From the NCBI RefSeq assembly GCF_910596095.1, contig NC_056552.1:7111111-7175110 (forward strand): a DNA stretch of 64,000 nt. The letters run 5' to 3'. The notes under the pieces are model-generated. The model was given only the letters and a program-made list of their open reading frames with translations, was not told the origin of the DNA and searched no databases. Positions 27,784 through 40,000 of this stretch are shown piece by piece; within the stretch, counting starts at the first letter, position 1, and each line of letters opens with the position of its first letter. Position numbers and translations under genes: made by a program. This DNA comes from Thunnus maccoyii. Its lineage: Eukaryota; Chordata; Actinopteri; Scombriformes; Scombridae.

Positions 27784-29139
27784 GCAAGAAGAAGTATTCA
27801 TATCCTTTACTTGAGTGCAGCACTTGAGTAAATGTACTTCTTGTACAACTTATTTTTAAGTATTTTTACACTGTGGATGTGCTGCTTTTATCAAAGAGTC
27901 TGAATACTTCCTCCAGTACTGGCAACTTCCTAAAAAACAACATAAAACATCTCTTCCAGTATAGACCTACAGTGTTATACAGTAAGGACACTTAAAATAC
28001 ATTATGTCCAATCAGTCCCCTGAATGCCCAGTTATTATTCCAAATGAAATAAATAAAAAGGAGAATAAACATATCTTAAAAATCACATATATCGTTAAAA
28101 AGAAAACATTTAGACAAAATTTTGTGAACAAACTTTCCATCATGTTTGATATCCTACATAATTATTTTCGCTTTAAAGGGACAAGAAGGAAAGAATATTA
28201 AATTCACAGACAAATTACAACCTTTGTCCCCTTATGCTTCCTACAAACACACGCTACAGTGTAACAAGCAAAAAATGGAAAGTTAATACATTACTAGTAC
28301 CATAAATGTAGACGAAATTCCCAGGAATGCCGTCAGTTCTTCCATATATGTCCGGTCATTCTTCATAGACGTGTGCTGTGATTGTCACCGCGGTATGAAA
28401 ATGAACTGAGCGTCACTTTCATTTTCTCTTTAAGGGGAGCGCTCGACTCCTGTGGCAGGTATGAGCACGCAGCGAACACGCCTACGGTCTGGATTATTGA
28501 TGATTCATAAATGATTATGATTATTATTATGTTTCCTAATACACTCAGGCTGCCCCTCATACTGCACAGTCTGCAGATTAAAAGGGAGATGATCACTGCA
28601 TCAAAACGAAATAAAAACATTCAATTTCTTGCCTCAAATGTCCAAAACACTGTAAAATATCGAAAAAATATTCCTATTGCTCCCCAGATATTCCCTACAT
28701 GTAGCTATGATGATGAATGATGAGCTATGTTTGTTTTCATGCATTTCTGAGGTATTGTACAATATGAACTTTCTACGTGGCGGCCTCTTATGACGTATAT
28801 TCGTGTCTCTGTGATATTTTTAATATCTGGCGTGATATTTTAGATATATGCTTTAACATTTATTAAGTTATAAGACAGTAAGACGTAAGGAAAATCAATA
28901 AATGGGACAATAATTTAAATCCGAAATGTGTGACATTATACGTGTGTTGTGGTTTATTTCGACTTTTGGAGCGCGTCAAACCCGCAGGTCATGTTGAGAA
29001 TTTCCCGCAGGTGTTTGGAAAATGAAAAAGGTGCGCGCTGCTATAAATGAAGCGCTGCAGGTCTGCTCAAACAGATCACCATCACAGATCACAGCCTCTG
29101 GATTTACTCCACACAAAAGCAATTTGTACCTTTTTAAAA
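27784..29139. repeat. Duplicated 5' flank shared by genes D and A
   Basis: This 1.35-kb segment is nearly identical to 15092-16447, with a few single-base differences and one small change near 28895-28910. It includes the distal ISRE-like site at 28417-28426. The 5' flanks of B, C, E, F and G are of a different lineage. Confidence 0.85.
29018..29048 (+). promoter_or_regulatory. Proximal ISRE and TATA box of gene D
   Basis: GAAAATGAAA at 29018-29027 and TATAAAT at 29042-29048; same layout as gene A. Confidence 0.7.
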
Positions 29140-30620
29140 ATGACCAACAGGATTTTCTTTGCTTGCCTGCTCCTCAGTCTGTACAGCGCAGGATCCTCGC
29201 TGAGCTGCAGATGGTTGAATCATAAATTCAAACAGCACACTGAAAACTCTTTGGAGCTACTGGATACGATGGTAAGTGTGCTTTTTAAAATGTTGTTTAC
29301 AGTGATTGAGTTATCTTAATGGACTCACTTTAATTCATTGTCTGTACTTTAACACATGATTTGTTTGTGTGTGATTCAGGCTAATAATTCCACCAACACC
29401 ACTGAGGATGCTGAACTGGAGGTGGCCTTCCCTCATCGTCTGTACACTCAGGCGTCCAAAGCACCAGTGAGTCATCCTGAAATAAGTTTCTTTCTTCAAT
29501 TGTTCTCAGAGAAAAGTGTGGTCACAGCTGTGAAAAAGTGACATGAATGTAATATGTGATTGTTTATTTCCTCCTTCCAGGCTGGGGAGCGTCTTGTTTT
29601 CATCGTGCAGGTTCTGAAGGAGTTGGCTAAGTTGTTTAAGAAGGATCACAGCTCTGCATCATGGCAGAAGAAGACAGAGGAGGACTTTGTCATTGTTGTG
29701 AACGGGCAGATTCATGGTCTGCGTCCCTGTGTAAGTAGAGCCCAGTACTGGAAGAAGTACTCAGATCCTTTACTTCAGTAAAAGTACATAAGTATTATGT
29801 AAAAGTAAAAGTACTTGTTTTGCAGAAAATCAGGCTGTGACAATATTAAATTTCTTTAATAAAGTACATTCTTATTACTGATGAATCAGTGTATAAGCAG
29901 CATTTTATTGTAATTATTTGATCTTCAGGATTTTATAAGAATCAGCAGATAAATCTGAAGGACTGTGAGATGATAATTTATGAAGGAAAGAAGAAAAAAC
30001 AAACTTCTGTTACATAAAGCTTGTCTTATTTCATGTCAAAAGAGTAAAAAAGTAACTAAAGCTGTCAGATAAAATGTAATGGAGGATAAAGTACAATATT
30101 TCCCTCTGAATTGTGGTGTAGTAGAACTACAAAGTAACAGAAAATCTGAATACTCAAGTAATGTACAAGTACTTCAAAACTTTACTTAAGTACTTGAGTT
30201 AATGCAATGTACTGTTACATTTAATTATATTTCTGTCACAGTGAAATCTTGTCTACATGTGTCCATTGTGACTGTGTGATGGAGATTTATTTGAATGAAG
30301 ATGTATTTTCTAAATTATTTTACTTCTGATTCATGTAGATTGGGAGTCACAGCCACAAGAAGAAAAACCATGACCTGACCAAATATTTCCACACTCTCTC
30401 AGACCACGTCAAGCGAATGGTAAGTTATCTGTCCCATTCACTTTGGTCTTAGATGTGAGACACTGTGGTTGGACGCATCCAGCATGTTGTAATAATAATA
30501 ATAATATTCTTCTGTCTGTAGGGTCACAGTGCTGAAGCCTGGGAGCTGATCAGGAGGGAAATCAAAATCCATCTATTTAGAGTCGACCAGCTGGCTTCAT
30601 CTCTACTCACCACCAACTGA
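29140..30620 (+). CDS. ifn: Type I interferon, two-cysteine group I, gene D (type 1 body)
   Basis: Intact 182-codon gene: exons 29140-29271, 29380-29466, 29581-29730, 30339-30419 and 30522-30620. It opens MTNRIFFACLLL as in A, but has WLNHKFKQ in exon 1 where A has WLSHKFRQ. Exon 2 ends KAP, not KAS, and its donor is GTGAGT instead of GTAAGT. Exon 5 ends LLTTN like the type 2 genes, whereas A, B and C end LLTNN. D has the promoter lineage of A but its 3' UTR matches that of B, evidence of exchange between copies. AATAAA at 30850-30855. Confidence 0.94.
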
Positions 30621-30819
30621 AACCTGTCTGTGTGTCAGACTGAGAATGTGTTAAATTATTTGTTTACATGCAGTTTATTTATTTATTTATTTATTTATTC
30701 ATAATGTATTTATTTATTTATTTAATTGTTTGTGTATTTATCAGTTGATTGGTTGACTATGTGTCTCTCTATGTGTTGATTTTAGCATTGAGAAAAATGA
30801 AATATATATATTTTTTACC

Positions 30820-32620
30820 TGTATGTACATGGGATACCATGTTATACCTAATAAAACAAATAATACTTCTCGATGCAGTTGGAAATATTTTTCTTGTTTT
30901 TTTATTCCTGTTTCATAAACAAAGACGATGCAGATTTTCTATTAACGAGTAAAGTCAAACAGCAGGAACATGTGAGGTGTTGTTCAGGCTCTGATGCACA
31001 CGTACCTCTCACAATCAGTTCTGATGATCATGGAACAGTACTTACAGCAGACCTCCAGGGGCCCCAAAAGCCTCCAGTTTGATCCATATCATTTCATTAA
31101 TGGCAAATTTGTTATAAATTTGGACCACTGAGGTACAATATCAACCATGATAGGTTCTCCATCCTCCATCTTGCTCTGGTCTGGGAGAGGAACTCTCACT
31201 GTCACAATCCAGTTTAAACACCTGAATAGTTTTACTTTATATTGTTGTTTTTATCAAACTGCACACAGAAAACTTGGAAGTTAGTGTTATTCCAGGCTGC
31301 AACAGACAGTTATTCTCATTATCAATAGGTCTGACAATTAGTTTCTTGAATAATCGATTGTTCAGAGTATAAAATGTCAGAAAACAGTCTGATGGTCATT
31401 ATTCTTTATTCACTGAAGCAAAGTTAACATTTTCAAAGTTCTCATTTCTTCTGAACAACAGTCAAAAACCCAAAGATGTTGAGTTTATTATCATAAATAA
31501 CTGTGAATATTAGTAAATATTCACAGTTGAGTAGTTGGTACCAATGAAATTTTGGGAATTTAGCTTAAAAAATTAAACAAACTAAACAACTAATCAGTTA
31601 TCAAAAGTGTCCTCCTCCAGTCAAAAGTGTTTTTCTTCTTGTTCCTCTGGTTGGAGGTTTGATTTTCTCTGTGCAGAATGATGTTTGTGCAGAGTTTGAC
31701 ACTAGAAGCTGTTTTTACATTCATCAGCCGAAGGGGGAAAGTGTCTCTGTGCTCACCTTAAATCTGAGTTAAGGGAGTGTTGAATATGATTAGTGACATC
31801 ACAACTAGTTTGGAGCCAGTCAAGAGCCAGTAGACAACTTCCACAAGTCTGATGCTGAAGCCTCCAGTGCACATACACTGGTATAAACTAAAACTATTCA
31901 GGTCATAAAACTGGATTTGGACACAGAGTTCCTCTTCCAGGTTTGTGGTTGATATTTCACTTCAGTGGTGCGAATTTATAACAAATTTGTGATTAATCAG
32001 ATTAGGTAGACCCAAATGATGTGGAGTGAAACTGAACTTTTGGGGCCTCTCGCTTTGCCCAGTTAATAATCCAGCCTTGTGTTTTACTCTTCAGTTTTAA
32101 TTGTCTGACTTGACCATTTAACATCACTTCTATCTTGTACCTACAGTAGGTGTAAGTATAAGTACATGATCATCAGACATGTTAATGAGAGGTATTACTA
32201 TAGAAATGACCCTAAATGTTCCTGTTGTGCATTTGTGCTCATTAAAAAGAAAATCTGCATTCACTTTGTTTATACAACAGGAATAACAAACAAAACAAAA
32301 ATGTTTCCATTTACATCATTTTTTATTGGCTATAACATGTAAAAAATCTTTAAAAATACATTTCATTTTGCTCAATGCTAAAAATCAACACATAGACAGA
32401 GACATGATCAACCAATCAACTGATACACAAACAATTCAATAAATAAACTGATAAATAAATAAATAAACTGATACATAAACTGAGAAATGAATAAATGAAT
32501 GAATGAATGAATGAATGAATGAATGAATAAATAAATAAATAAATAAATAAATAAACATGGGATGTAATGTAAAAAAAAAAATTCTTCATTTTGCTCAATG
32601 CTAAAAATCAACACAATCAA
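30820..32620. repeat. Arm 2 of the 1.8-kb inverted duplication (spacer between D and E)
   Basis: Reverse complement of about 18047-19850. The 3' UTR of E therefore matches that of A and the 3' UTR of D matches that of B, although E and A differ in exons 3-4. Confidence 0.85.
32332..32562 (-). promoter_or_regulatory. AU-rich 3' UTR tract and poly(A) signal of gene E
   Basis: On the minus strand a (TTTA)n/(TTCA)n tract (about 32450-32560) is followed by AATAAA at 32337-32332. It is homologous to the tract after gene A and contains many ATTTA words. Confidence 0.55.
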
Positions 32621-32765
32621 CCAATCAGCTGTTGGGTACTAAAACAGCTCAATAAATAAACTGATAAATAAATAAAGACATAAGTAAATAAATAGAATAA
32701 TAAATAAATAAACTGCATGTAAGCAAATAATGTAACACACTCTCAGTCTGACACACAGACAGGTT

Positions 32766-32894
32766 TCAGTTGGTGGTGAGTAGAGATGAAGCCAGCTGGT
32801 CGACTCTGAATAGATGGATTTTAATTTCCCTCCTGATCAGCTCCCAGGCTTCAGCACTGTGACCCTACAGACAGAAGAATATTATTATTAAAAC

Positions 32895-32942
<48 letters not shown>

Positions 32943-33878
32943 TGTAGACTTACCATTCGTCCAAGGATATGGCCTGAGAGTCTCTTGAAATACATCTGCA
33001 GCTTCTTGTTCTTCTTGTGGCTGTTGCTCCCATTCTAAATGAATAAAAAGTCAAATGATTTAAGAAAATAGTTTTTAACCTGTCTCACAAAAAGCAGTGT
33101 GTAGTCAGGCTCACATTTAAGATGTCTATGAGTTGGGTTGAGTTGAGTTACTTGTAGTATTGAGTATTTTTACATTGCTGTATTAGTAAAAGATCTGAAT
33201 TCTTCTTCCAACACTGCAAAAATCAATCACCAATCATTTAATGTGTGAACAAGTGAGACTATGTTCCTCCACATTTCTGAGACTTACACAGGAGCGCAGA
33301 CCATCAGCCTGCTGGGTGACAACATTGAGAAAGTCCTCCACTGTCTTCTCCTCCCATGATGTAGAGTTATGAGCCTCCTCAAACAGGGCAGCCGTCTGCT
33401 CCAGAATCTGCACAATGAAACCAAGACGCTCCCCAACCTGGAGGAAGAAGAAGACGATCAATCACAGATTACTACAGACAATAAATAATTCATACAGTAT
33501 ATTATATTTTGCAATTACAATTGCAGTGGTTAAAAGTTGAGGATGACTTACTGATGCTTTGGACGCCTGAGTGTACAGATCATGAGGGAAGGCCACCTCC
33601 AGTTCAGCATCCTCAGTGGTGTTGGTGGAATTATTAGCCTGAATCACACACAAACAAATCGTGTGTTAAAGTATAGAAAATTAAGTAAAGTGAGTTCATT
33701 TAGATGATTAAATCAATATAAACAACATTTTAAAAAGCACACTTACCATCGTATCCAGTAGCTCCAAAGAGTTTTCAGTGTGCTGTCTGAATTTATGACC
33801 CAACCATCTGCAGCTCAGCGAGGATCCTGCGCTGTACAGACTGAGGAGCAGACAAGCAAAGACAATCCTGTTCATCAT
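32766..33878 (-). CDS. ifn: Type I interferon, two-cysteine group I, gene E (type 2 body)
   Basis: Intact 182-codon gene: exons 33878-33747, 33638-33552, 33437-33288, 33034-32954 and 32864-32766. Exons 1, 2 and 5 are close to those of A-D, but exon 3 opens VGERLGFIVQILEQTAALF and exon 4 opens NGSNSHKKNKKLQMYF, about 54% identical to type 1. Helix residues 86, 93, 94 and 103 are Glu where type 1 has Lys. New sequons appear at N97 (NST) and N124 (NGS). C23, C123 and AEAWELIRREI are kept. This is the shortest of the seven genes because intron 3 lacks the MITE. Intron 4 holds a GATA repeat at 32896-32942. Confidence 0.94.
32896..32942. repeat. (TAGA)n microsatellite in intron 4 of gene E
   Basis: About 11 units, the reverse complement of the CTAT repeats in intron 4 of F and G. 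Confidence 0.97.
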
Positions 33879-33960
33879 TTTTAAAAAGTATAATTTGCTT
33901 TTGTGTGGAGCAAATTCAGATGTGTCCTGGTGATCTGTTTGAGCAGACCTGCAGCGCCTC

Positions 33961-33991
33961 ATTTAAAGGAGTGCGCACCTTTTTCATTTTC
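33961..33991 (-). promoter_or_regulatory. Proximal ISRE and weak TATA of gene E
   Basis: Minus strand GAAAATGAAA at 33991-33982; the TATA position reads TTTAAAT (33967-33961), not TATAAAT. Confidence 0.6.
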
Positions 33992-34817
33992 CAAACACCT
34001 GCGGGAAACACTTTGTGTGGCTTTCACGCCGTCAAAATCGCAACATAACATGTTACACATTTCAGATTTGATATCGTGTCAGTATGAAAGATTTATCCCA
34101 CAATAAGTAAATATCACTGTAAAGTTAAAATATTAAAGTTAAAAAAGACTAAACTGCTATATAGTAATACCAAAGACAATGCATGTTATAGAATACCTAA
34201 AAAACATAAAATCAAACACAGTTCACTAATGATAATGTTGGAATAACTCAGAATTCAATATTGGAAATTATGGTATTATTATAGGAATATTAGTGCGATT
34301 TTTCAAGGACAAGTAAGAATAATAATAATAATAATACCTTTATTTAAATAGCACTTCTTAAAACAAGTTACACAGTGTTCTACATGAAATGTAAAAATAC
34401 AATAAAAACCCAACAATGAATAGAATAATATAATAAAATGATAAAATACATCGAAATGTAATAACACCAATAATAAAATCAATGTTATAAATAGTAGGTC
34501 TAGAAATTTGTGGACACCCAAAATTAATTCTCTTTGAATGTAATCCCTGTCACTGATAAAGGTTTTAGGGTATTTGAACATTTATTTATGTATTTAATTT
34601 CGTTAGTTTCCAGTGTTTTTGTATTTCTGAGATTTCAGACATCGTTTTGATGACGTCATCACCTGTCTTTCATTATGCACGCTGGTCAATGGATGGAAAA
34701 TGTATTAAAAAGAGATAATTGTTGGAATTGCATCATCAGTTCTGTGTGAACGAACAACAATCATTCATTGATAAAATTACAAGCGTGATTACAATGTGTC
34801 CATTAAGTGTAGTAAAT

Positions 34818-34845
34818 GGGAAGTTCCCACAAAGAGAAAATGAAA
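34818..34845. promoter_or_regulatory. Distal kappaB-like plus ISRE-like pair between E and F
   Basis: GGGAAGTTCCC at 34818-34828 and GAAAATGAAA at 34836-34845, the inverse orientation of the pair at 22600-22627, roughly midway between the two divergent genes. Confidence 0.45.
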
Positions 34846-35422
34846 AGTCAGTGTGTGACTGCGGCTGCGTAGTGACGCTCATTCATAACTGATCAGTGAC
34901 ATTTCAGCTTGTTTTCATCAGAATGTGGCTGCTTATACAGTCAACTGCAGAGTATTAATAGTCTAATTTGATTCACATCTCTTGTCCTTATAGACTTTTG
35001 AAAAAATCACCTTGAAGTCTTTGTCATGTTCCTCAAACCATCCTTGAACAATTGTTGCAGTGTATGTACCAGGCGTCATATTTTAACTTTTATTATTATT
35101 ATTATTTGCCCTTGAAAAATGATAATCACATAATTTCCCATATCGAATACTGAGCTTTTCCAATGTTATCAATAGTGAACTGTGTTTGATTTTATGTTTT
35201 TTTAGGTATTCTATAACATGCATTGTCTTTGGTGTTAATATAGAGTTCAGTCTTTTTTAATACGTAACAGGCGTGATATTTTAACTTAGCTGTAATAGTT
35301 ATTTATTGTGGGATAAATCTTTCATACGGACGCAAATTCAAATCTGAAATGTGTGACACGTTGTTCCGATTTTGACCATTTAACCGCGTGAAAGTCACAC
35401 AAGTGTTTCCCACAGGTGTTTG

Positions 35423-35453
35423 GAAAATGAAAAAGGTGCTCACTCCTTTAAAT
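35423..35453 (+). promoter_or_regulatory. Proximal ISRE and weak TATA of gene F
   Basis: GAAAATGAAA at 35423-35432; the TATA position reads TTTAAAT(AA) at 35447-35453, as in gene E. Confidence 0.6.
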
Positions 35454-35540
35454 AAGGCGCTGCAGGTTTGCTTGCTCAAACAGATCACCAGGACACATCT
35501 GAATTTGCTCCACACAAAAGCAAATTATACCTTTTTAAAG

Positions 35541-36654
35541 ATGATGAACAGGATTTTGTCTGCTTGTCTGCTCCTCAGTCTGTACAGCGCAGGATCCTCG
35601 CTGAGCTGCAGATGGTTGGGTCATAAATTCAGACAGCACACTGAAAACTCTTTGGAGCTACTGGATACGATGGTAAGTGTGCTTTTTGAAATGTTGTTTA
35701 TATTGATTTAATCATCTAAATGGACTCACTTTACTTAATTTTCTATACTTTAACACACGATTTGTTTGTGTGTGATGCAGGCTAATAATTCCACCAACAC
35801 CACTGAGGATGCTGAACTGGAGGTGGCCTTCCCTCATGATCTGTACACCCAGGCGTCCAAAGCATCAGTAAGTCATCCTCAGCTTTTAACCACTGCAATT
35901 GTAATTGCAAAATATAATATACTGTATGAATTGTTTATTGTCTGTAGCAATCTGTGATTGATCGTCTTCTTCTTCTTCTTCTTCCAGGTTGGGGAGCGTC
36001 TTGGTTTCGTGGTGCAGATTCTGGAGCAGACGGCTGCCTTGTTTGAGGAGGCTCATAACTCTACATCATGGGAGGAGAAGACAGTGGAGGACTTTCTCAA
36101 TGTTGTCACCCAGCAGGCTGATGGTCTGCGCTCCTGTGTAAGTCTCAGAAATGTGGAGGAACATAGTCTCACTTGTTCTCACATATAAGAATGATGGAAG
36201 AGGAATTCAGATCTAGAATTAACAATACAGCTGTGTAAAAATACTCAATACTACAACTAAAAGTCCTGCATGAAAAATCCTACTTAAGCAAAAGTACAGT
36301 TGGCTAGTTTAGTCTAGTGGTTCCCAACCTAGGGTTTGGGCCCCTCCAAAGGGTCTCCAGATAAATCTGAGGGGTGTGAGATAATAAATGGGAGAGGAGA
36401 GAAGAAAAAACAAAATTTTGATACACAAATCTGTTTTCAGTTTTTGGAATTTTTCTCTCAACAACTCATAGACATCTTAAATGTGAACCTGACTACACAC
36501 TGCTTTTTGTAAGACATGTTAAAAATTATTTTCTTAAATCATTTGACTTTTTATTCATTTAGAATGGGAGCAACAGCCACAAGAAGAACAAGAAGCTGCA
36601 GATGTATTTCAAGAGACTCTCAGGCTATATCCTTGGACGAATGGTAAGTCTACA

Positions 36655-36722
<68 letters not shown>

Positions 36723-36851
36723 GTTTTAATAATAATATTCTTCTGTCTGTAGGGTCACAGTGCTGCAGCCTGGGAGCTGATCAGGAGGGAAATTAAAATC
36801 CATCTATTCAGAGCCGACCAGCTGGCTTCATCTCTACTCACCACCAACTGA
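35541..36851 (+). CDS. ifn: Type I interferon, two-cysteine group I, gene F (type 2 body)
   Basis: Intact 182-codon gene: exons 35541-35672, 35781-35867, 35988-36137, 36563-36643 and 36753-36851. Signal peptide opens MMNRILSACLLL, the most changed of the seven. Exon 3 has GFVVQ where E has GFIVQ; exon 4 has LSGYILGRM where E and G have LSGHILGRM; exon 5 has GHSAAAWEL and FRADQ. The acidic helix and sequons N97 and N124 are as in E. Intron 2 ends in an expanded TTC pyrimidine tract; intron 3 holds a CAGTGGTTCCCAA-type MITE piece (about 36316-36540); intron 4 holds a CTAT repeat. AATAAA at 37074-37079. Confidence 0.94.
36655..36722. repeat. (CTAT)n microsatellite in intron 4 of gene F
   Basis: About 17 units directly after the exon 4 donor region. 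Confidence 0.97.
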
Positions 36852-37079
36852 AACCTGTCTGTCTGTCAGACTGAGAGTGTGTTACATTATTTGCTAACAT
36901 GCAGTTTATTTATTTATTATTCTATTTATTTACTTATGTCTTTATTTATTTATCAGTTTATTTATTGAGCTGTTTTAGTACCCAACAGCTGATTGGTTGA
37001 CTGTGTTGATTTTTAGCATTGAGCAAAATGAAGATTTGTTTTTTTTTTTTACATTACATTACATGTTATAACCAATAAA

Positions 37080-40000
37080 AAATGATGCAAATGGAAATAT
37101 TCTTACTTTTGTTTTTTATTCCTGTGACATAAACAAAGGGAATACAGATTTTCTTTTTAATAAGCACAAGTAAACAGCAGGAACATTTAGGGTAATTTCT
37201 ATAATAATACCTCTCACAAACATGTCTGATGATCATGTACAAGGACTTACACCTACTGCAGGTGCAAGATAGAAGTTATGTTAAATGATCAAGTCAGAGA
37301 ATTAAAAAACTGAAGAGTAATACACAAGGCTGGGTTAGTAACTGGGCAAAGCAGGCAACACCCCAGGAGACCCCAGATCCCTAGGGTCCCCAAAAGCCCA
37401 GGTTTACTCCACATCATTTGGGTCTACATAATTTGATTAATCACAACTTTGTTATAAATTTGCACCACTGAAGTACAACATCAAATACGAACCTGGAATA
37501 GGGACTCTGTGTCAAAATCCAGTTATAAGACCTGAATAGTTTTAGTTTTTTGTTGTTGTTTTTTTAAATCAAATTGCACACAGAAAACTTGGGGCAAGTT
37601 AGTATTATTCCAGGCTGCAACAGTTATTTTCATTATCAATAGTCAAAAGACCAACAGTCAAAAACCCAAAGATGTTGAGTATATAAAAAAATGAGAATAT
37701 CATCCAATCCAGCCAAATATTTCTAAACTTGTTCAGTCTTGTTGTTTTACCTAAAATGAATCAATGCCATGACAAGCTCATATTCTTTGTTCTTTTGCTA
37801 AACCATGAAAGACATAATTTCTGTACCTTATAGACCACAAACATGGACACTGTGTTGTCATTTGTAGGAATTTGTGCACTCAAATAGCTTTATGATTTTA
37901 TGGGGGAATTATTAGTTATTATTGTACACAACTCCAACATGAAAATATTTGTCCAGCGACATCACTCATATTAGAGTAGGTATAATAATAGGGAAATAGT
38001 CTTCCTTGTTGGCCACACAAGAGGGGTCAATTAGAATTATGATTGCTATTAATCTTAACTATGATTTTGCAAGGGAGTAGGTCTTTTAAGGTCCAAAAAA
38101 AGCCCAAAAAAGCTACCTAAACAAAAACAGCCCAGAGTCTCAGATAAGACACTGTTTTAAAGTTTCAGTCTGCCGCCCAGAAGGTGCATCCTGGCCAACC
38201 CCAGAGGTTGCAGAGTTCTGGGGGAGCGGAGTCAGTCCCCTCCTGTTCATGGACAGGTGGGTTCAACTCCTGATTATGGTTACTCCAATAATCAAAGTAT
38301 TTACAATTTAGCAATTGCATGATTCTTAATTTTGATGATATTTTTGATAGTAGCTTTAGCGTTTGGAGAGTGAAACAAGCAGAATGGTACTAAACATGAT
38401 GTTAGTGTTATCAAGGATGATGGAATTATGTTTGTGGTACATTTCTTGGCTCAAAAAGAGTGGAAAAAAGTGTAATCAAAGTACGTGACACATATTGCAA
38501 TATACACACACATACTAACATACAATATTAATTGTCCAGACAAAATCTAAAACTACATTTGTAAGTCCATGGGTTTTACAGTCCTCTGTTCTCCTTGATC
38601 CGACTGCAAACAGCAGGGGTCCATGTCATTTGACTGTGTGTGTGTGTGTGTGTGTGTGTGTTTGTTCTGGTAAATGTCTGTGAGTGTCTGTATGTCACTG
38701 GGGCATGGCATATTGTGCAGCATGTCTTGTGCCTTATGCCGGTTTGTTCCTTGATTAGTTCTTGGGTTGGTCATTCAAGTCCTAAAAGTCAAAATCCACA
38801 GTGGGATTCAAGTTGGTGCCAGCTCCTCTGTGTGTGTGACTGGCTCTTAGAGGTGAGTTATGATAACCAATGGTGGGGGTCATTTATCCAAACGGTACTA
38901 TCAATTCACACTAGGGTGTGAATTTGTCTTCCCATCTTGCTGGCTCTTGTAGCTTGAAGGATCAAAGGTGGTTTGGGTCAGTGGTCTGGTTTGGTGACCA
39001 TGCAGGAGATGGGGAGGGGAGGGAGGTTCCTTATCTGATCCTTTCTGTTTGCAGGAGGTCGTTTAATGGTCTGGTCAGTGAGGAGTTTGGGACTCTCCCT
39101 TATATATTATTGGCCAGCATTCCTGGGGGGTTGAAGAAAGAGCTGGTCTGTCGCTTGAGGTTTGTGCTGTCTGCCTTCAAAACATGCAGGGGCTTTACCC
39201 TACACATTATACATCCATTATAAGGTCAAGCATTACAGGCAAAGTGTTGACATGGACTTAAATCAGAAATAGTCTGGTAGTAATGAAATTTTGAGTTTGT
39301 ATGAAAATATGATGCTTTACAACTCTTGTATTAGGCATTACATACTACTTTGAGTCAACAGGGGGCACCATAGTACAATTAAAGATTTTATCTGTAGTGA
39401 TTTTAATTAATTTCTGAATTTTGTGGTTATCAGAAGTTGTCAGTAAACACTGTCTTTCTCCTTTATTTCATATTTCTGTCTAAGTGATTTCTGAGATTAA
39501 ATTAGTCACTTCATACTATATTGAACAATAAAATTGACAATATAAATGCAAGAACATAAGTACCATATCTGCTGATAATCAGCAGAAATGAAAGGGCAGT
39601 TTTCTGATAGTTACATCTATTCCTGTACAGCCCACACAAAATGTTAAGCAGAAACAAGAAAACTTAAAGATCCCCTTTAGAGATGTTTTAGGGCATGTAA
39701 AAATCCTCAGCTTATCATAATAAATTGTGTCTGACATGTTTTTTCCATGAACAAAAGTTAAATTACCTTGTTAAAAATCCTAAAAATAACCTAATGCAAA
39801 TATATTTCATTTCAAAAGTTTAACTGTTTGACACAAGATGTCTCCTACTTCACTGAAAAGTCCATTCTCAGTGTATGTGCACTGCAGGCTTTAACATCAC
39901 ACTTGTGTAGCTTGTCTACTGGCCTTCGATTGGCTCCAAACTAGTTGTGATGTCACTAATCATATTGTACACCCCTTTGACTCAGATTTGAGGTGAGCAT

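Larger units (their letters stand above)
32766..36851. repeat. Imperfect palindrome formed by the head-to-head pair E-F
   Basis: Gene E plus its 5' flank to about 34300 is the near reverse complement of gene F plus its 5' flank from about 35090. The shared flank words ACAATGCATGTTATAG and GGGATAAATCTTTCATAC occur in opposite orientation in each arm. The arms resemble those of the B-C palindrome in their flanks, but not in exons 3-4. Confidence 0.8.

Noticed and set aside
36655-36722. Possible CRISPR-like array from regular short repeats
   Set aside because: These are simple CTAT microsatellites without spacers, in a vertebrate genome.
38553-39223. Frames of 73-101 codons around a TG repeat
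   Set aside because: Driven by the microsatellite; no recognisable domain or splice structure.
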